Positions 49,113 through 58,331 of a stretch of DNA of 64,000 nt are shown here, one piece after another; positions within the stretch are counted from its first letter, which is position 1, and every line of letters starts with the position of its first letter. The position numbers and the translations under genes were made by a program. Under the pieces are notes generated by a model. The model was not told the DNA's origin. It saw nothing but the letters and a program-made list of their open reading frames with translations, and searched no databases. The stretch covers positions 1-64,000 of the forward strand of contig JAEWYT010000057.1 of assembly GCA_023458595.1 (NCBI GenBank). Reading direction: 5' to 3'. The stretch comes from Pseudomonadota bacterium. Its GTDB lineage: Bacteria > Pseudomonadota > Alphaproteobacteria > Rhizobiales > Tepidamorphaceae.

Positions 49113-49150
49113 CGCCATCCCGGCTCGTGCTTCGCCTGGCCGGGATGACG
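49113..49150. repeat. Intergenic repeat, CGCCATCCCGGC..GCCGGGATGACG type
   Basis: The 12-nt ends at 49113-49124 and 49139-49150 are inverted with one mismatch and form a hairpin between the convergent oxidoreductase and SDR genes. This is the same family as the copies at 14227, 22341 and 23695, and it may terminate transcription from both sides. Confidence 0.6.
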
Positions 49151-49171
49151 AAGGTGGGGTCGTGGGCCATC

Positions 49172-49876
49172 TCACACCGACCGCGTTATCCCGCCGTCGA
49201 TGCGGATGTTCTGGCCGGTTATGTAGCTCGACCGCTCGGAGGCGAGGAAGGCGATCAGGTCGGCGACTTCCTGCACGTGGCCATAGCGGCCCATCGGGAT
49301 CCGCGCGCGGCGCTCCTCCGACTCGGGCAGACTGTCGATGTAGCCCGGAAGCACATTGTTCATGCGTATGTTTTCGGCCGCGTACCTGTCGGCGAAGAGC
49401 TTGGTGAAGGCGGCGAGCCCGGCGCGGAAGACACCGGAGGTCGGAAACAGGGCTTCCGGCTCGAAGGTCGCGTAGGTCGAGATGTTGACGAAGGAACCGC
49501 CGCCCTGGCGCTGCATGACCGGGGTTGCGAGGCGGGCGATGCGAACGACGTTCATGAGATAGAAGTCCATGCCGCGATGCCAGTCCTCGTCGGTGATGTC
49601 GAGGACGGCTCCCTTCGGTCCGTGGCCGGCGCTGGAGACCACCGTATCGATCCGGCCCCATTTTTCGACCGTTGCGGCGACGAGCCGCCCCAGATCGTCG
49701 TTGGACTGGTTGCTGCCGGTGACGCCGAGGCCGCCGAGTTCCTCGGCGAGCGCCACGCCCTTGCCGGAGGATGAGAGGATCGCGATCCTGAAGCCGTCCC
49801 GATCGAGTTTCCGCGCCGCGGCGGCGCCCATGCCGCTGCCTCCGCCGACGATGATCGCAACTTTGTTTCCGGTCAT
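49172..49876 (-). CDS. SDR-family protein lacking the canonical Tyr-x-x-x-Lys
   Basis: The 234-residue protein has the Rossmann signature GGGSGMG (residues 11-17) and SSAG near 81-84, as in short-chain dehydrogenases. The usual active-site Tyr and Lys are missing: the matching segment reads FPTSGVFRAG (residues 144-153), with Ser147 and Arg151 at those places. It may belong to an SDR subfamily with a different mechanism. It converges with the oxidoreductase gene. Confidence 0.82.
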   Translation of the reverse strand: MTGNKVAIIVGGGSGMGAAAARKLDRDGFRIAILSSSGKGVALAEELGGLGVTGSNQSNDDLGRLVAATVEKWGRIDTVVSSAGHGPKGAVLDITDEDWHRGMDFYLMNVVRIARLATPVMQRQGGGSFVNISTYATFEPEALFPTSGVFRAGLAAFTKLFADRYAAENIRMNNVLPGYIDSLPESEERRARIPMGRYGHVQEVADLIAFLASERSSYITGQNIRIDGGITRSV

Positions 49877-50020
49877 CCGAGGGTCCTCCCGTCGGGCTTC
49901 GTCACAGGCGCCTTTCTATCATCCGCAGGGGCGACAAGACACAGCACGCGCGCTTGCTTGAGCCCCGGGCCGCCGGAGGCGATACTCGCCGGGTTTCGGC
50001 CCCACGTTCACGAGGATTCG

Positions 50021-50695
50021 GTGATCACGCCCGACCGTCTGCGCCGCATCGCCGTCTGGTCGAAGGAACTGACCGGGGAGGAGACCGATCGGGCCTGCCG
50101 CGGCATCACCGAGCGGACCCTGCCGGCCGGCACCTACCTCTTCCACCGCGGCGACCGGTTCGACTCCTGGACCGGCTGCGTTTCCGGTGTCGTCAAGATG
50201 AGCACGGTGACCAGCTCGGGCAAGGCGGTGAGCTACACCGGGATCACCAACGGCGGCTGGTTCGGCGAGGGCTCGATCATCAAGGACGAGCCGCGCCAGT
50301 ACGATATCGTCGCCCTGCGCGACAGCGAGATCGCGCTGATGAACGGCGCGACGTTCCGCTGGCTGTTCGAGAACTCGACCGGCTTCAACCGTTTCCTCGT
50401 CACCCAGCTCAACGAGAGGCTCGGCCAGTTCATCGCCTTTCTCGGCCACGACCGCGCCTTCGAGGCGACCACGCGGGTCGCCCGCTGCATAGCCTGGCTG
50501 TGCAATCCGGTGCTGTCGCCGGGCGTGGGCGATCACCTGACGATCAGCCAGGAGGAACTCGGTCTGCTGTCGGGTCTTTCCCGGCAGATGGCGAACAAGA
50601 GCCTCAAGACGCTGGAGGAAGCCGGTCTCGTCCGCATCGAGCACGACGGGATCGGGGTGCTCGATCTCGAAGGTTTGAAGCACTTCGGCGAATAG
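50021..50695 (+). CDS. Crp/Fnr family transcriptional regulator
   Basis: The 224-residue protein has an N-terminal cyclic nucleotide-binding-like domain (about residues 25-130; TLPAGTYLFHRGD, GGWFGEGSII) and a C-terminal helix-turn-helix (LTISQEELGLLSGLSRQMANK). No Fnr-type cysteine cluster is seen. GTG 50021 with GAGG 6 nt upstream is preferred over TTG 49958. It precedes the acyl-CoA ligase/ABC transporter cluster by 305 bp and is a likely regulator of it. Confidence 0.87.
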   Translation: MITPDRLRRIAVWSKELTGEETDRACRGITERTLPAGTYLFHRGDRFDSWTGCVSGVVKMSTVTSSGKAVSYTGITNGGWFGEGSIIKDEPRQYDIVALRDSEIALMNGATFRWLFENSTGFNRFLVTQLNERLGQFIAFLGHDRAFEATTRVARCIAWLCNPVLSPGVGDHLTISQEELGLLSGLSRQMANKSLKTLEEAGLVRIEHDGIGVLDLEGLKHFGE

Positions 50696-51000
50696 CGCCG
50701 AAACGCGGCTAAACCGGCCCAGTTTTGTCGAGGGCTTGCGTTTCGTAGCGGAAACAGGGGTAAACGGGCAGCTGAGTGCCGCGGCCGGCCATATTCGCCC
50801 ACGCATAATTGATGCTACCCGCGTCTGTCTGTCAACTGCCGGGTGGCGAGATGCGGTAGGATATGCAGACTGCAGCCTCCGGTTAGCGGATCGGGCTGCG
50901 CGACCGGAAGAAACGGCGAGCTTGATTGCTGATGCCGGTCGGACTTAACGTCGAATAACAACAAGCACCGAAAACGGTGCGCTTTCAGGTGGGGAAACAA
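50696..51000 (+). other. Intergenic region with leader hairpin
   Basis: This 305-bp gap holds no recognisable gene. GCACCG-AAAA-CGGTGC at 50965-50980 forms a perfect 6-bp stem with a four-base loop, 21 nt before the ATG of the acyl-CoA ligase. It leaves the ribosome site GGTGGGG free. Shorter matched segments (CCGAAACGCGG with TTGCGTTTCG) occur just after the regulator gene. Confidence 0.5.
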
Positions 51001-52980
51001 ATGACGCAAGCCGTGGCTTCCGCGGGCGGCGAGGACACCTTTCCGAAGCTGCTGGTTCGCAACGCCCGAATCTGGGGCGAGCGTCCGGCGATCCGTGAAA
51101 AGGACCTCGGGATCTGGCAGACGTGGACCTGGGCCGAGGTGCTCGACGAGGTGCGCGTCTTCGCTGTCGGGCTGTCCGAACTGGGCCTGAAGCGCGGCGA
51201 CAAGATCGCGATCGTTGGATCCAACAAACCGCGCCTCTACTGGACGATATGCGCCGCCCAGATGATCGGTGCCGTCCCCGTGCCGGTCTACCAGGACGCG
51301 GTCGCCGCCGAGATGGTCTTCGTGCTGCAGCACGCCGAGGCGCGTTTCGCCGTCGTGCAGGACCAGGAGCAGGTCGACAAGCTGCTCTCGATCTCCGACG
51401 AACTGAAGAACCTCGAGCACATCATCTACGACGAAGAACGCGGCCTGAAGGACTACGACCACACGCGCCTGCATTCCTTCGTGGCGATCCAGGCGTCCGG
51501 CCGCAGGAAGCTCGCCGCCGGCCCGGAAGCCGCCAAGGCGCTCGATGCCTCCATCGCGGCGGGCAAGGGCTCGGACATCGCGGTGATCCTTTACACGTCC
51601 GGCACCACCGGCCAGCCGAAGGGCGTCATGCTGTCCTTCGACAACACGGTGATCAGCGCCAAGCTCGCCTGCGCCTTCGACAATCTGACCGAAACGGACG
51701 AGGTGCTCGCCTACCTGCCGATGGCATGGGTCGGCGACCATATCTTCTCCTACGCCGAATCCTATTGGTCGGGCTTCTGCGTCGCCTGCCCGGAATCCGG
51801 GGCGACCATGCTGCAGGACCTGCGCGAGATCGGGCCGACCTACTTCTTCGCGCCGCCGCGCATCTTCGAGAACCTGCTGACGACGGTGATGATCCGGATG
51901 GAGGACGCCGGTCCGCTGAAGAAGGGGATGTTCCACTACTTCCTCGGCGTCGCGCGCCGGGCCGGCGAGAAGATCCTGAACGGCGAACCCGTCTCCTTCT
52001 CCGACCGCGTGCTCTACTCGGTCGGCAAGCTCCTGGTATACGAGCCTTTGAAGAACGTGCTCGGCCTGTCGCGCATGCGCGTCGGCTATACGGCCGGCGA
52101 GGCGATCGGGCCCGAGATCTTTCGCTTCTACCGTTCGCTCGGCCTCAATCTGAAGCAGCTCTACGGCCAGACGGAAGCGAGCGTCTTCGTCACCGTTCAG
52201 CCGGACGGCGAGATTCGCGCCGACACCGTCGGCAAGCCCGCCCCGGAGGTGGAGATCAAGATCGCCGAGTCCGGCGAGGTGCTCTACCGCTCGCCGGGCG
52301 TCTTCGTCGGCTACTACAAGAACGAGGATGCGACGAAGGCGACCAAGACCGACGACGGCTGGGTGCACACGGGCGATGCCGGCTTCTTCGATCACGAAGG
52401 CCATCTTCGGATCATCGACCGCGCGAAGGACGTCGGGCACCTCGAGGACGGCACGCTGTTTGCGCCTAAGTACTTGGAAAACAAGCTTAAGTTCTATCCG
52501 AACATCAAGGAGGCGGTCGCCTTCGGCCACGAGCGCGACTTCGTCACCGTGATCCTCAACATCGACCTAAATGCGGTCGGCAGCTGGGCGGAGCGCAACA
52601 ACGTCTCCTACGCGAGCTACCAGGAACTCGCCGGCCTGCCACAGATCTACGATATGCTGGAGGCCCACGTTGCCGAGGTGAACAGGGATCTGGCCGAGGA
52701 GCCGCGGATGGCCGGCTCCCAGATCCATCGCTTCCTGGTCCTGCACAAGGAACTGGATGCGGACGACGGCGAGCTGACGCGCACGCAGAAGGTGCGGCGC
52801 AGCTTCATCGCCGAGAAGTACGAGCCGCTGATCACCGCGCTTTACGACGGCTCGCCGGAGCAGGACATCTCGACGGAGGTCACCTTCGAGGACGGGCGAA
52901 AGGGCGTGATCAAGGCACGCGTGAAGATCCGCGACGTGCAGACCTTCGGCCTAGGCGCCCGGAAGGAGGCTGCCGAATGA
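51001..52980 (+). CDS. Long-chain acyl-CoA synthetase-type AMP-dependent ligase
   Basis: The 659-residue enzyme activates a carboxylic acid to its CoA thioester through an acyl-AMP. The AMP-binding motif is YTSGTTGQPKGVMLS and the second motif YGQTEAS. GDAGFFDHEGHLRIIDRAKD is the hinge region. ATG 51001 has GGTGGGG upstream. Its stop overlaps the LivG-like start (ATGA), tying it to the ABC importer; it may trap the imported acid as CoA ester. Relatives of such operons occur in aromatic or fatty acid degraders. Confidence 0.88.
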   Translation: MTQAVASAGGEDTFPKLLVRNARIWGERPAIREKDLGIWQTWTWAEVLDEVRVFAVGLSELGLKRGDKIAIVGSNKPRLYWTICAAQMIGAVPVPVYQDAVAAEMVFVLQHAEARFAVVQDQEQVDKLLSISDELKNLEHIIYDEERGLKDYDHTRLHSFVAIQASGRRKLAAGPEAAKALDASIAAGKGSDIAVILYTSGTTGQPKGVMLSFDNTVISAKLACAFDNLTETDEVLAYLPMAWVGDHIFSYAESYWSGFCVACPESGATMLQDLREIGPTYFFAPPRIFENLLTTVMIRMEDAGPLKKGMFHYFLGVARRAGEKILNGEPVSFSDRVLYSVGKLLVYEPLKNVLGLSRMRVGYTAGEAIGPEIFRFYRSLGLNLKQLYGQTEASVFVTVQPDGEIRADTVGKPAPEVEIKIAESGEVLYRSPGVFVGYYKNEDATKATKTDDGWVHTGDAGFFDHEGHLRIIDRAKDVGHLEDGTLFAPKYLENKLKFYPNIKEAVAFGHERDFVTVILNIDLNAVGSWAERNNVSYASYQELAGLPQIYDMLEAHVAEVNRDLAEEPRMAGSQIHRFLVLHKELDADDGELTRTQKVRRSFIAEKYEPLITALYDGSPEQDISTEVTFEDGRKGVIKARVKIRDVQTFGLGARKEAAE

Positions 52981-53774
52981 GCGCGGTGGCCGCCGAGTCG
53001 ACGGCCGGCGAGACGCTGCTCGCGGTGGACGACATCTCGCTGTCCTTCGGCGGCGTCAGGGCGATCCGCAACGTGTCGTTCGACATCAGGAAGGGCGAGA
53101 TCCGCGCCATCATCGGCCCGAACGGCGCCGGCAAAACTTCGATGCTCAACGTCATCAACGGCTTCTACCATCCGCAGGAAGGCGTCATCACCTTCCGCGG
53201 CGAGCAGCGCCGGCGCATGAAGCCCTACGAGGCGGCGAGCCAGGGCATCGCGCGCACCTTCCAGAACGTCGCGCTGTTCCGCGGCATGACGACGCTCGAC
53301 AACATCATGGCCGGGCGGACGCTCAAGATGCACCGCGGCTTCTTCTGGCAGTGCCTGTACTGGGGCCCGGCGCTGAAGGAGGAGGTCGAGAACCGCCACA
53401 AGGTCGAGGAGATCATCGACTTCCTCGAGATCCAGGCGATCCGCAAGGTACCGGTCGGGCGACTTCCCTACGGCCTGCAGAAGCGCGTCGAGCTCGCCCG
53501 AGCGCTCGCAATGGAGCCGGATCTCCTGCTTCTCGACGAGCCGATGGCGGGCATGAACCTCGAGGAGAAGGAGGACATGAGCCGGTTCATCCTCGACGTG
53601 AACCAGCAGCTCGGCACGACGATCGCGCTGATCGAGCACGATATCGGCGTCGTCATGGACCTGTCCGACAGGGTCGTGGTGCTCGACCATGGCGAGAAGA
53701 TCGCCGACGGCATGCCGGCAGAGGTGCAGGCCGACAAGGCGGTCATCGACGCCTATCTCGGCGTTTCGCACTAG
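52977..53774 (+). CDS. Branched-chain amino acid-type ABC transporter ATP-binding protein (LivG-like)
   Basis: The 265-residue ATPase has Walker A GPNGAGKTSMLNV (about residues 41-53), a signature region YGLQKRVELARALA and Walker B LLLLDEPMAGMN. The signature is YGLQKR rather than the common LSGGQ, as is frequent in LivG proteins. It overlaps the acyl-CoA ligase stop and is followed by LivH- and LivM-type permeases, so all five steps of import lie in one operon. Confidence 0.92.
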   Translation: MSAVAAESTAGETLLAVDDISLSFGGVRAIRNVSFDIRKGEIRAIIGPNGAGKTSMLNVINGFYHPQEGVITFRGEQRRRMKPYEAASQGIARTFQNVALFRGMTTLDNIMAGRTLKMHRGFFWQCLYWGPALKEEVENRHKVEEIIDFLEIQAIRKVPVGRLPYGLQKRVELARALAMEPDLLLLDEPMAGMNLEEKEDMSRFILDVNQQLGTTIALIEHDIGVVMDLSDRVVVLDHGEKIADGMPAEVQADKAVIDAYLGVSH

Positions 53775-53786
53775 GGGGCGAAGGCA

Positions 53787-54743
53787 ATGGACATCCTCTA
53801 TCAGGTCTTCATCGACCCCTTCGTGCAGATGGTCGACCTGCCCGATTTCTTCGTGCAGGTCCTGTGGGAGGGCTTCGTATCGGGCGTCCTCTATGCGCTG
53901 ATCGCTCTCGGTTTCGTGCTGATCTTCAAGGCGTCGGGCGTCTTCAACTTCGCGCAGGGGATCATGGTGGTGTTCGCCGCGCTGTCGCTCGTCGGCCTCT
54001 ATGCGCTCGGCCTGCCCGCCTACGTGGCGCTGATCGCGACGGTCGCGATCATGGGCATCCTCGCCTTCGCCGTGGAGCGGACGATCTTCCATCACCTCGT
54101 CAACCAGCCGGACATCATCCTCCTGATGGCGACGATCGGCCTCACCTACTTCCTCGTCGGCTTCGGCGAGTTCGTCTTCGGCGGCGATCCGAAGGTGATG
54201 ATCACCGAGGAACTCGGCCTGCCGACGGGATCGACGTCGTTCGACGTGCTCGGCGGCATGGTGATCCTGCAGCATATCGACATCGCCGCGGCCGCGATCG
54301 CCGTCGTCATGGTCGCCGCGCTCGCGGTGTTCTTCAACAAGACGCGCATCGGCCGGGCGCTGCGCGCCGTCGCCGACGACCATCAGGCGGCGCTGTCGGT
54401 CGGCATCTCGCTCGACCAGATCTGGGTCATCGTCTGGTTCGCTGCGGGCATCGTGGCGCTGGCGACGGGCATCATGTGGGGCGCGCGCTCGGACGTGTCC
54501 TTCGCGCTCGAGATCGTCGCCTTCAAGGCGTTGCCGGTGCTGATCCTCGGCGGCTTCACGTCGATCCCCGGCGCCATCGTCGGCGGGCTCATCATCGGCA
54601 TCGGCGAGAAACTCGGCGAGATCTACTGGGGACCGCTGGTCGGCGGCGGCATCGAGAGCTGGCTCGCCTACGTCATCGCCCTGATCTTCCTGCTGTTCCG
54701 GCCGCAGGGACTGTTCGGCGAGAAGATCATCGAGCGCGTTTGA
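53787..54743 (+). CDS. Branched-chain amino acid-type ABC transporter permease (LivH-like)
   Basis: The 318-residue permease has about eight hydrophobic segments and LivH blocks YALIALGFVLIFKASGVFNFAQG and LRAVADDHQAALSVGIS (coupling loop near residue 195). Gaps to its neighbours are 12 and 11 bp. It forms the membrane channel with the next gene's product. Confidence 0.92.
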   Translation: MDILYQVFIDPFVQMVDLPDFFVQVLWEGFVSGVLYALIALGFVLIFKASGVFNFAQGIMVVFAALSLVGLYALGLPAYVALIATVAIMGILAFAVERTIFHHLVNQPDIILLMATIGLTYFLVGFGEFVFGGDPKVMITEELGLPTGSTSFDVLGGMVILQHIDIAAAAIAVVMVAALAVFFNKTRIGRALRAVADDHQAALSVGISLDQIWVIVWFAAGIVALATGIMWGARSDVSFALEIVAFKALPVLILGGFTSIPGAIVGGLIIGIGEKLGEIYWGPLVGGGIESWLAYVIALIFLLFRPQGLFGEKIIERV

Positions 54744-54754
54744 GGACCTGACAG

Positions 54755-55834
54755 ATGCTCTACCGCGAAGCCGGCCAGTTCAAGACGACCTACGAGGCCG
54801 ATCAGGCGATCTTCCCGATCCTGCAGGACCGGATCGGCATCGCCGTGATATTGGTCGTCGCCCTGCTGATCCCTCTGTTCGCCTCCGATTTCGTGCTGGC
54901 CTCGATCATGATCCCGTTCCTGATCTTCGCCATGGCGACGATCGGGCTCAACGTGCTGACGGGCTACGCCGGCCAGCTGTCGCTCGGCACCGGCGCGTTC
55001 ATGGGCGTCGGCGCCTATGCCTGCTACAAGCTGACCACCTACTTTCCGGACGTGAACATCATCATCCTGGTGATCCTGTCGGGCATCTTCTCGGCGGGCA
55101 TCGGCATCGTGTTCGGCCTGCCGTCGCTCAGGATCAAGGGGCTCTATCTGGCGGTTACGACGCTCGCCGCCCAGTTTTTCCTGGAGTGGTGCTTCATCCG
55201 CATCCCGTGGCTCTACAACTACAACAATTCCGGCGCCATCGAGGTACCCGAGCGAACCGGCTTCGGCGGGCTCGTCCTGGCTGGTCCGGCCGCGCCGCCG
55301 ATCACGCGCTACTACGTGGTGCTCGCGATCGTCGTGGTGACGACGCTGATCATGAAGAACATCATCCGCGGCCGGATCGGGCGGACCTGGATGATGATCC
55401 GCGACATGGACATCGCCGCCGAGCTGATGGGCGTGCGGCCGCTCGTCGCCAAGCTGTCTGCCTTCGCGGTGTCGTCCTACATATGCGGCGTCGCCGGCGC
55501 GATGCTGGTGTTCTTCTGGCTCGGCGCGGCGGAGCCGTCGTCCTTTTCGATCACGGTGTCGTTCCAGATCCTGTTCATGGCGATCCTCGGCGGGCTCGGC
55601 AGCCTGATCGGCTGCTTCTACGGCGCCGCGTTCATCTGGATCCTGCCGGTGCTCCTGCGCACGCTGCTGCCGTCGATGGGACTCGAGATCGCGTCCGAGA
55701 CGGTCGAGCATGTCAGCCGGATGATCATCGGTGCGCTCATCATCTTCTTCCTGATCGTCGAACCGCACGGCCTCGCGCGGCTGTGGCAGATCGGCAAGGA
55801 GAAACTCCGCGTCTGGCCGTTCCCCTATGCGTGA
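54755..55834 (+). CDS. Branched-chain amino acid-type ABC transporter permease (LivM-like)
   Basis: The 359-residue second permease shows the LivM block GLNVLTGYAGQLSLGTGAFM near residue 65 and MMIRDMDIAAELMGV (coupling loop near 215). A 145-bp gap separates it from the binding protein gene. Confidence 0.92.
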   Translation: MLYREAGQFKTTYEADQAIFPILQDRIGIAVILVVALLIPLFASDFVLASIMIPFLIFAMATIGLNVLTGYAGQLSLGTGAFMGVGAYACYKLTTYFPDVNIIILVILSGIFSAGIGIVFGLPSLRIKGLYLAVTTLAAQFFLEWCFIRIPWLYNYNNSGAIEVPERTGFGGLVLAGPAAPPITRYYVVLAIVVVTTLIMKNIIRGRIGRTWMMIRDMDIAAELMGVRPLVAKLSAFAVSSYICGVAGAMLVFFWLGAAEPSSFSITVSFQILFMAILGGLGSLIGCFYGAAFIWILPVLLRTLLPSMGLEIASETVEHVSRMIIGALIIFFLIVEPHGLARLWQIGKEKLRVWPFPYA

Positions 55835-55979
55835 CACGGAACGACGCGCATCGCATGGCCGTCCCTTGCCGGACGGCTTCAAACCGGTACCATCGGGCAA
55901 TCGGACCGCGCCCGGGGCTAGCCGGAAACCAACGGTCCACGAACGGCTGATCCACAGCCGACCAACTGGGAGGTACGCA

Positions 55980-57299
55980 ATGACGTTGAAGAAATGCGCT
56001 CTCGGTGTCGCCGCGTTCGCTTTCGCCGGTAGCCTTGCCGCCGAGGCGTTCGCCCAGGACACCATGTACATTCCGCTCCTGTCCTACCGGACAGGCCCCT
56101 ACGCGAGTTCGGGCATCCCGATCGCCAACGGCATGCACGACTACTTCGACATGCTGAACGAGCGTGACGGCGGCATCGGCGGCGTCAAGATCGTCATCGA
56201 GGAATGCGAGACCGGCTACGACACGCAGAAGGGCGTGGAGTGCTACGAGGGCACCAAGGGCAAGAACCCGCTCGTCTACAATCCGTATTCGACGGGCATC
56301 ACCCTGCAGCTGATCCCTAAGGCCTCGGTCGACAAGATCCCGGTCCTGTCGATGGCCTACGGCCTGTCGGCAGCCGCCGAGGGCGACGTGTTCCCGTGGG
56401 TGTTCAATCCGCCGGACACGTACTGGGACGGCGCTTCCGCCATCATCAAGTATATCTCCGAGCAGGAAGGCGGCCTCGACAAGCTGCAGGGCAAGAAGAT
56501 CGGCTACATCTTCCTCGACGCCGGCTACGGCCGCGAGCCGATCCCGCTGCTGGAGGACCTTTCGAAGAAGTACGGCTTCGAGCTGGTCCAGTACCCGGTG
56601 CCCGGCAAGGAGATGCAGAACCAGTCCTCGCAGTGGCTGAACGTGCGCCGCGACAAGCCCGACTACATGATCATGTGGGGCTGGGGCGCCATGAACCCGA
56701 CCGCGGTCAAGGAAGCCGTGAAGATCCGCTACCCGATGGACAAGTTCATCGGCGTGTGGTGGTCGGGCGGTGACGACGACGCGCGCGCCGGCGGTGCCGG
56801 GGCCAAGGGCTACATGACCGTCAACCTGCAGGGTGTCGGGGCCGACTTCTCGGCGCTGCAGGACATCAAGAAGTTCGTGGTCGACAAGGGCATGGGCCAG
56901 ACGAAGGCCGAGACGATCGGCGAGAACCTCTACAACCGCGGCGTCTACAACTCGGTGATCATGGCGGAAGCCATCCGCACGGCCCAGGAATTGACCGGCA
57001 AGAAGGTCATCGACGCGGCCGACATGCGCGCGGGCTTCGAAGCCCTCGAGATCTCCGAGGCGCGGTGGAAGGAGATCGGTCTGGAAGGCTTCGCGCCGCC
57101 GATCAAGGTCACCTGCGACGACCACAGCGGCCACAACACGGTCTACATGGCCCAGTGGGACGGCACGAAGTGGACGAAGGCGTCGGACTGGTTCGCGCCG
57201 ATGACCGATGTCGTCGAGCCGCTGCTGCAGGCCGCAGCCAAGGAGTATGTGGAGAAGAACGCTCCGTGGCCGGCCCGCACCGAGCCCTGCGCGGAGTAA
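55980..57299 (+). CDS. ABC transporter substrate-binding protein (LivJ/K-like)
   Basis: The 439-residue periplasmic protein has a signal peptide (MTLKKCALGVAAFAFAGSLA..AFA) and belongs to the branched-chain amino acid-type binding proteins. Its length exceeds the usual LivJ, as seen in members that bind aromatic or other organic acids. GGIGGVKIVIEECETGYDT is a family-like strand. ATG 55980 follows GGGAGG. A strong hairpin right after its stop probably keeps its mRNA abundant. Confidence 0.9.
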   Translation: MTLKKCALGVAAFAFAGSLAAEAFAQDTMYIPLLSYRTGPYASSGIPIANGMHDYFDMLNERDGGIGGVKIVIEECETGYDTQKGVECYEGTKGKNPLVYNPYSTGITLQLIPKASVDKIPVLSMAYGLSAAAEGDVFPWVFNPPDTYWDGASAIIKYISEQEGGLDKLQGKKIGYIFLDAGYGREPIPLLEDLSKKYGFELVQYPVPGKEMQNQSSQWLNVRRDKPDYMIMWGWGAMNPTAVKEAVKIRYPMDKFIGVWWSGGDDDARAGGAGAKGYMTVNLQGVGADFSALQDIKKFVVDKGMGQTKAETIGENLYNRGVYNSVIMAEAIRTAQELTGKKVIDAADMRAGFEALEISEARWKEIGLEGFAPPIKVTCDDHSGHNTVYMAQWDGTKWTKASDWFAPMTDVVEPLLQAAAKEYVEKNAPWPARTEPCAE

Positions 57300-57312
57300 A
57301 CGCTGACGAAAA

Positions 57313-57338
57313 GGGGTCGCGGCAGCCGCCGCGACCCC
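57313..57338 (+). terminator. Intercistronic hairpin after the binding protein gene
   Basis: GGGGTCGCGG-cagccg-CCGCGACCCC is a perfect 10-bp stem, followed by GCCTTTG. It lies 13 nt after the stop and before the LivF-like gene. It may be a partial terminator that sets the ratio of binding protein to ATPase. Confidence 0.65.
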
Positions 57339-57393
57339 GCCTTTGCGGCTCCTAGGGTCCGCAATTCCAGCGAATTCTCGGGGAGAAAACGAG

Positions 57394-58248
57394 ATGAGTG
57401 CCGTGGCTGCCGCGACCGACGTGGGTGGAGCCGTCGCGCCCGACGCGGCGCCGGTCCTCTCCGTCAACAACATCGAGGTCATCTACGACCGCGTCATCCT
57501 CGTCCTCAAGGGCGTGTCGCTGACCGTGCCGGAAGGAGGTATCGTGGCGCTGCTGGGAGCGAACGGCGCGGGCAAGACGACGACGCTGAAGGCGATCTCC
57601 AACCTGCTCGGCGCCGAGCGCGGCGACGTGACCAAGGGCTCGATCGTCTTCAAGGGCGAACGCGTCGAGGCGCTGTCGCCGAACGATCTGGTGCGGCGGG
57701 GCTGCATCCAGGTGATGGAAGGGCGGCACTGTTTCGCCCATCTGACCATCGAGGAGAACCTGCTCACCGGCGCCTACACGCGACGCGACGGCAGCGCGGC
57801 GGTCCGGCAGGACCTCGAAATGGTTTACAACTATTTCCCGCGCCTGCGGGAACGGCGGGCGAGCCTCGCCGGCTATACCTCCGGCGGCGAACAGCAGATG
57901 TGCGCGATCGGCCGGGCGCTGATGTCGCGGCCGACCATGATCCTGCTCGACGAGCCGTCGATGGGGCTCGCCCCGCAGCTCGTCGAGGAGATCTTCGAGA
58001 TCGTGAAGCAGCTCAACGCCAACGAGGGCGTGAGCTTCCTGCTGGCCGAGCAGAACACCAACATGGCGCTCAAATACGCGAGCTACGGCTATATCCTCGA
58101 GAACGGCCGCGTGGTGCTCGACGGCGAGGCGTCCGCGCTTCGCGAGAACGAGGACGTGAAGGAGTTCTATCTCGGCGTCGGCGGCGGCGAGCGGCGCAGC
58201 TTCCGGGACGTGAAGAGCTATCGCCGGCGCAAGCGCTGGCTGTCGTAA
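57394..58248 (+). CDS. Branched-chain amino acid-type ABC transporter ATP-binding protein (LivF-like)
   Basis: The 284-residue ATPase has Walker A GANGAGKTTTLKA, signature region YTSGGEQQMCAIGRAL and Walker B LLDEPSMGLAP. A basic C-terminal tail (RRSFRDVKSYRRRKRWLS) extends it past ordinary LivF. GGGGAG precedes ATG 57394. It completes the importer that begins with the LivG-like gene. Confidence 0.92.
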   Translation: MSAVAAATDVGGAVAPDAAPVLSVNNIEVIYDRVILVLKGVSLTVPEGGIVALLGANGAGKTTTLKAISNLLGAERGDVTKGSIVFKGERVEALSPNDLVRRGCIQVMEGRHCFAHLTIEENLLTGAYTRRDGSAAVRQDLEMVYNYFPRLRERRASLAGYTSGGEQQMCAIGRALMSRPTMILLDEPSMGLAPQLVEEIFEIVKQLNANEGVSFLLAEQNTNMALKYASYGYILENGRVVLDGEASALRENEDVKEFYLGVGGGERRSFRDVKSYRRRKRWLS

Positions 58249-58331
58249 CCAACAAGACGTCGTCGGGCGGCGGGACGCGAAGGGCCCCGCGGCGCTTTGG
58301 CGCGGCAAGCACGCAAACGAGGTTAGGCGGT

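Noticed and set aside
45273..49661. A 1462-codon open frame on the minus strand opposite the ferredoxin oxidoreductase gene
   Set aside because: It is the mirror of a well-supported 1158-residue enzyme, reads as an arginine- and aspartate-rich low-information protein with no domain, and such long antisense frames are expected in GC-rich DNA.
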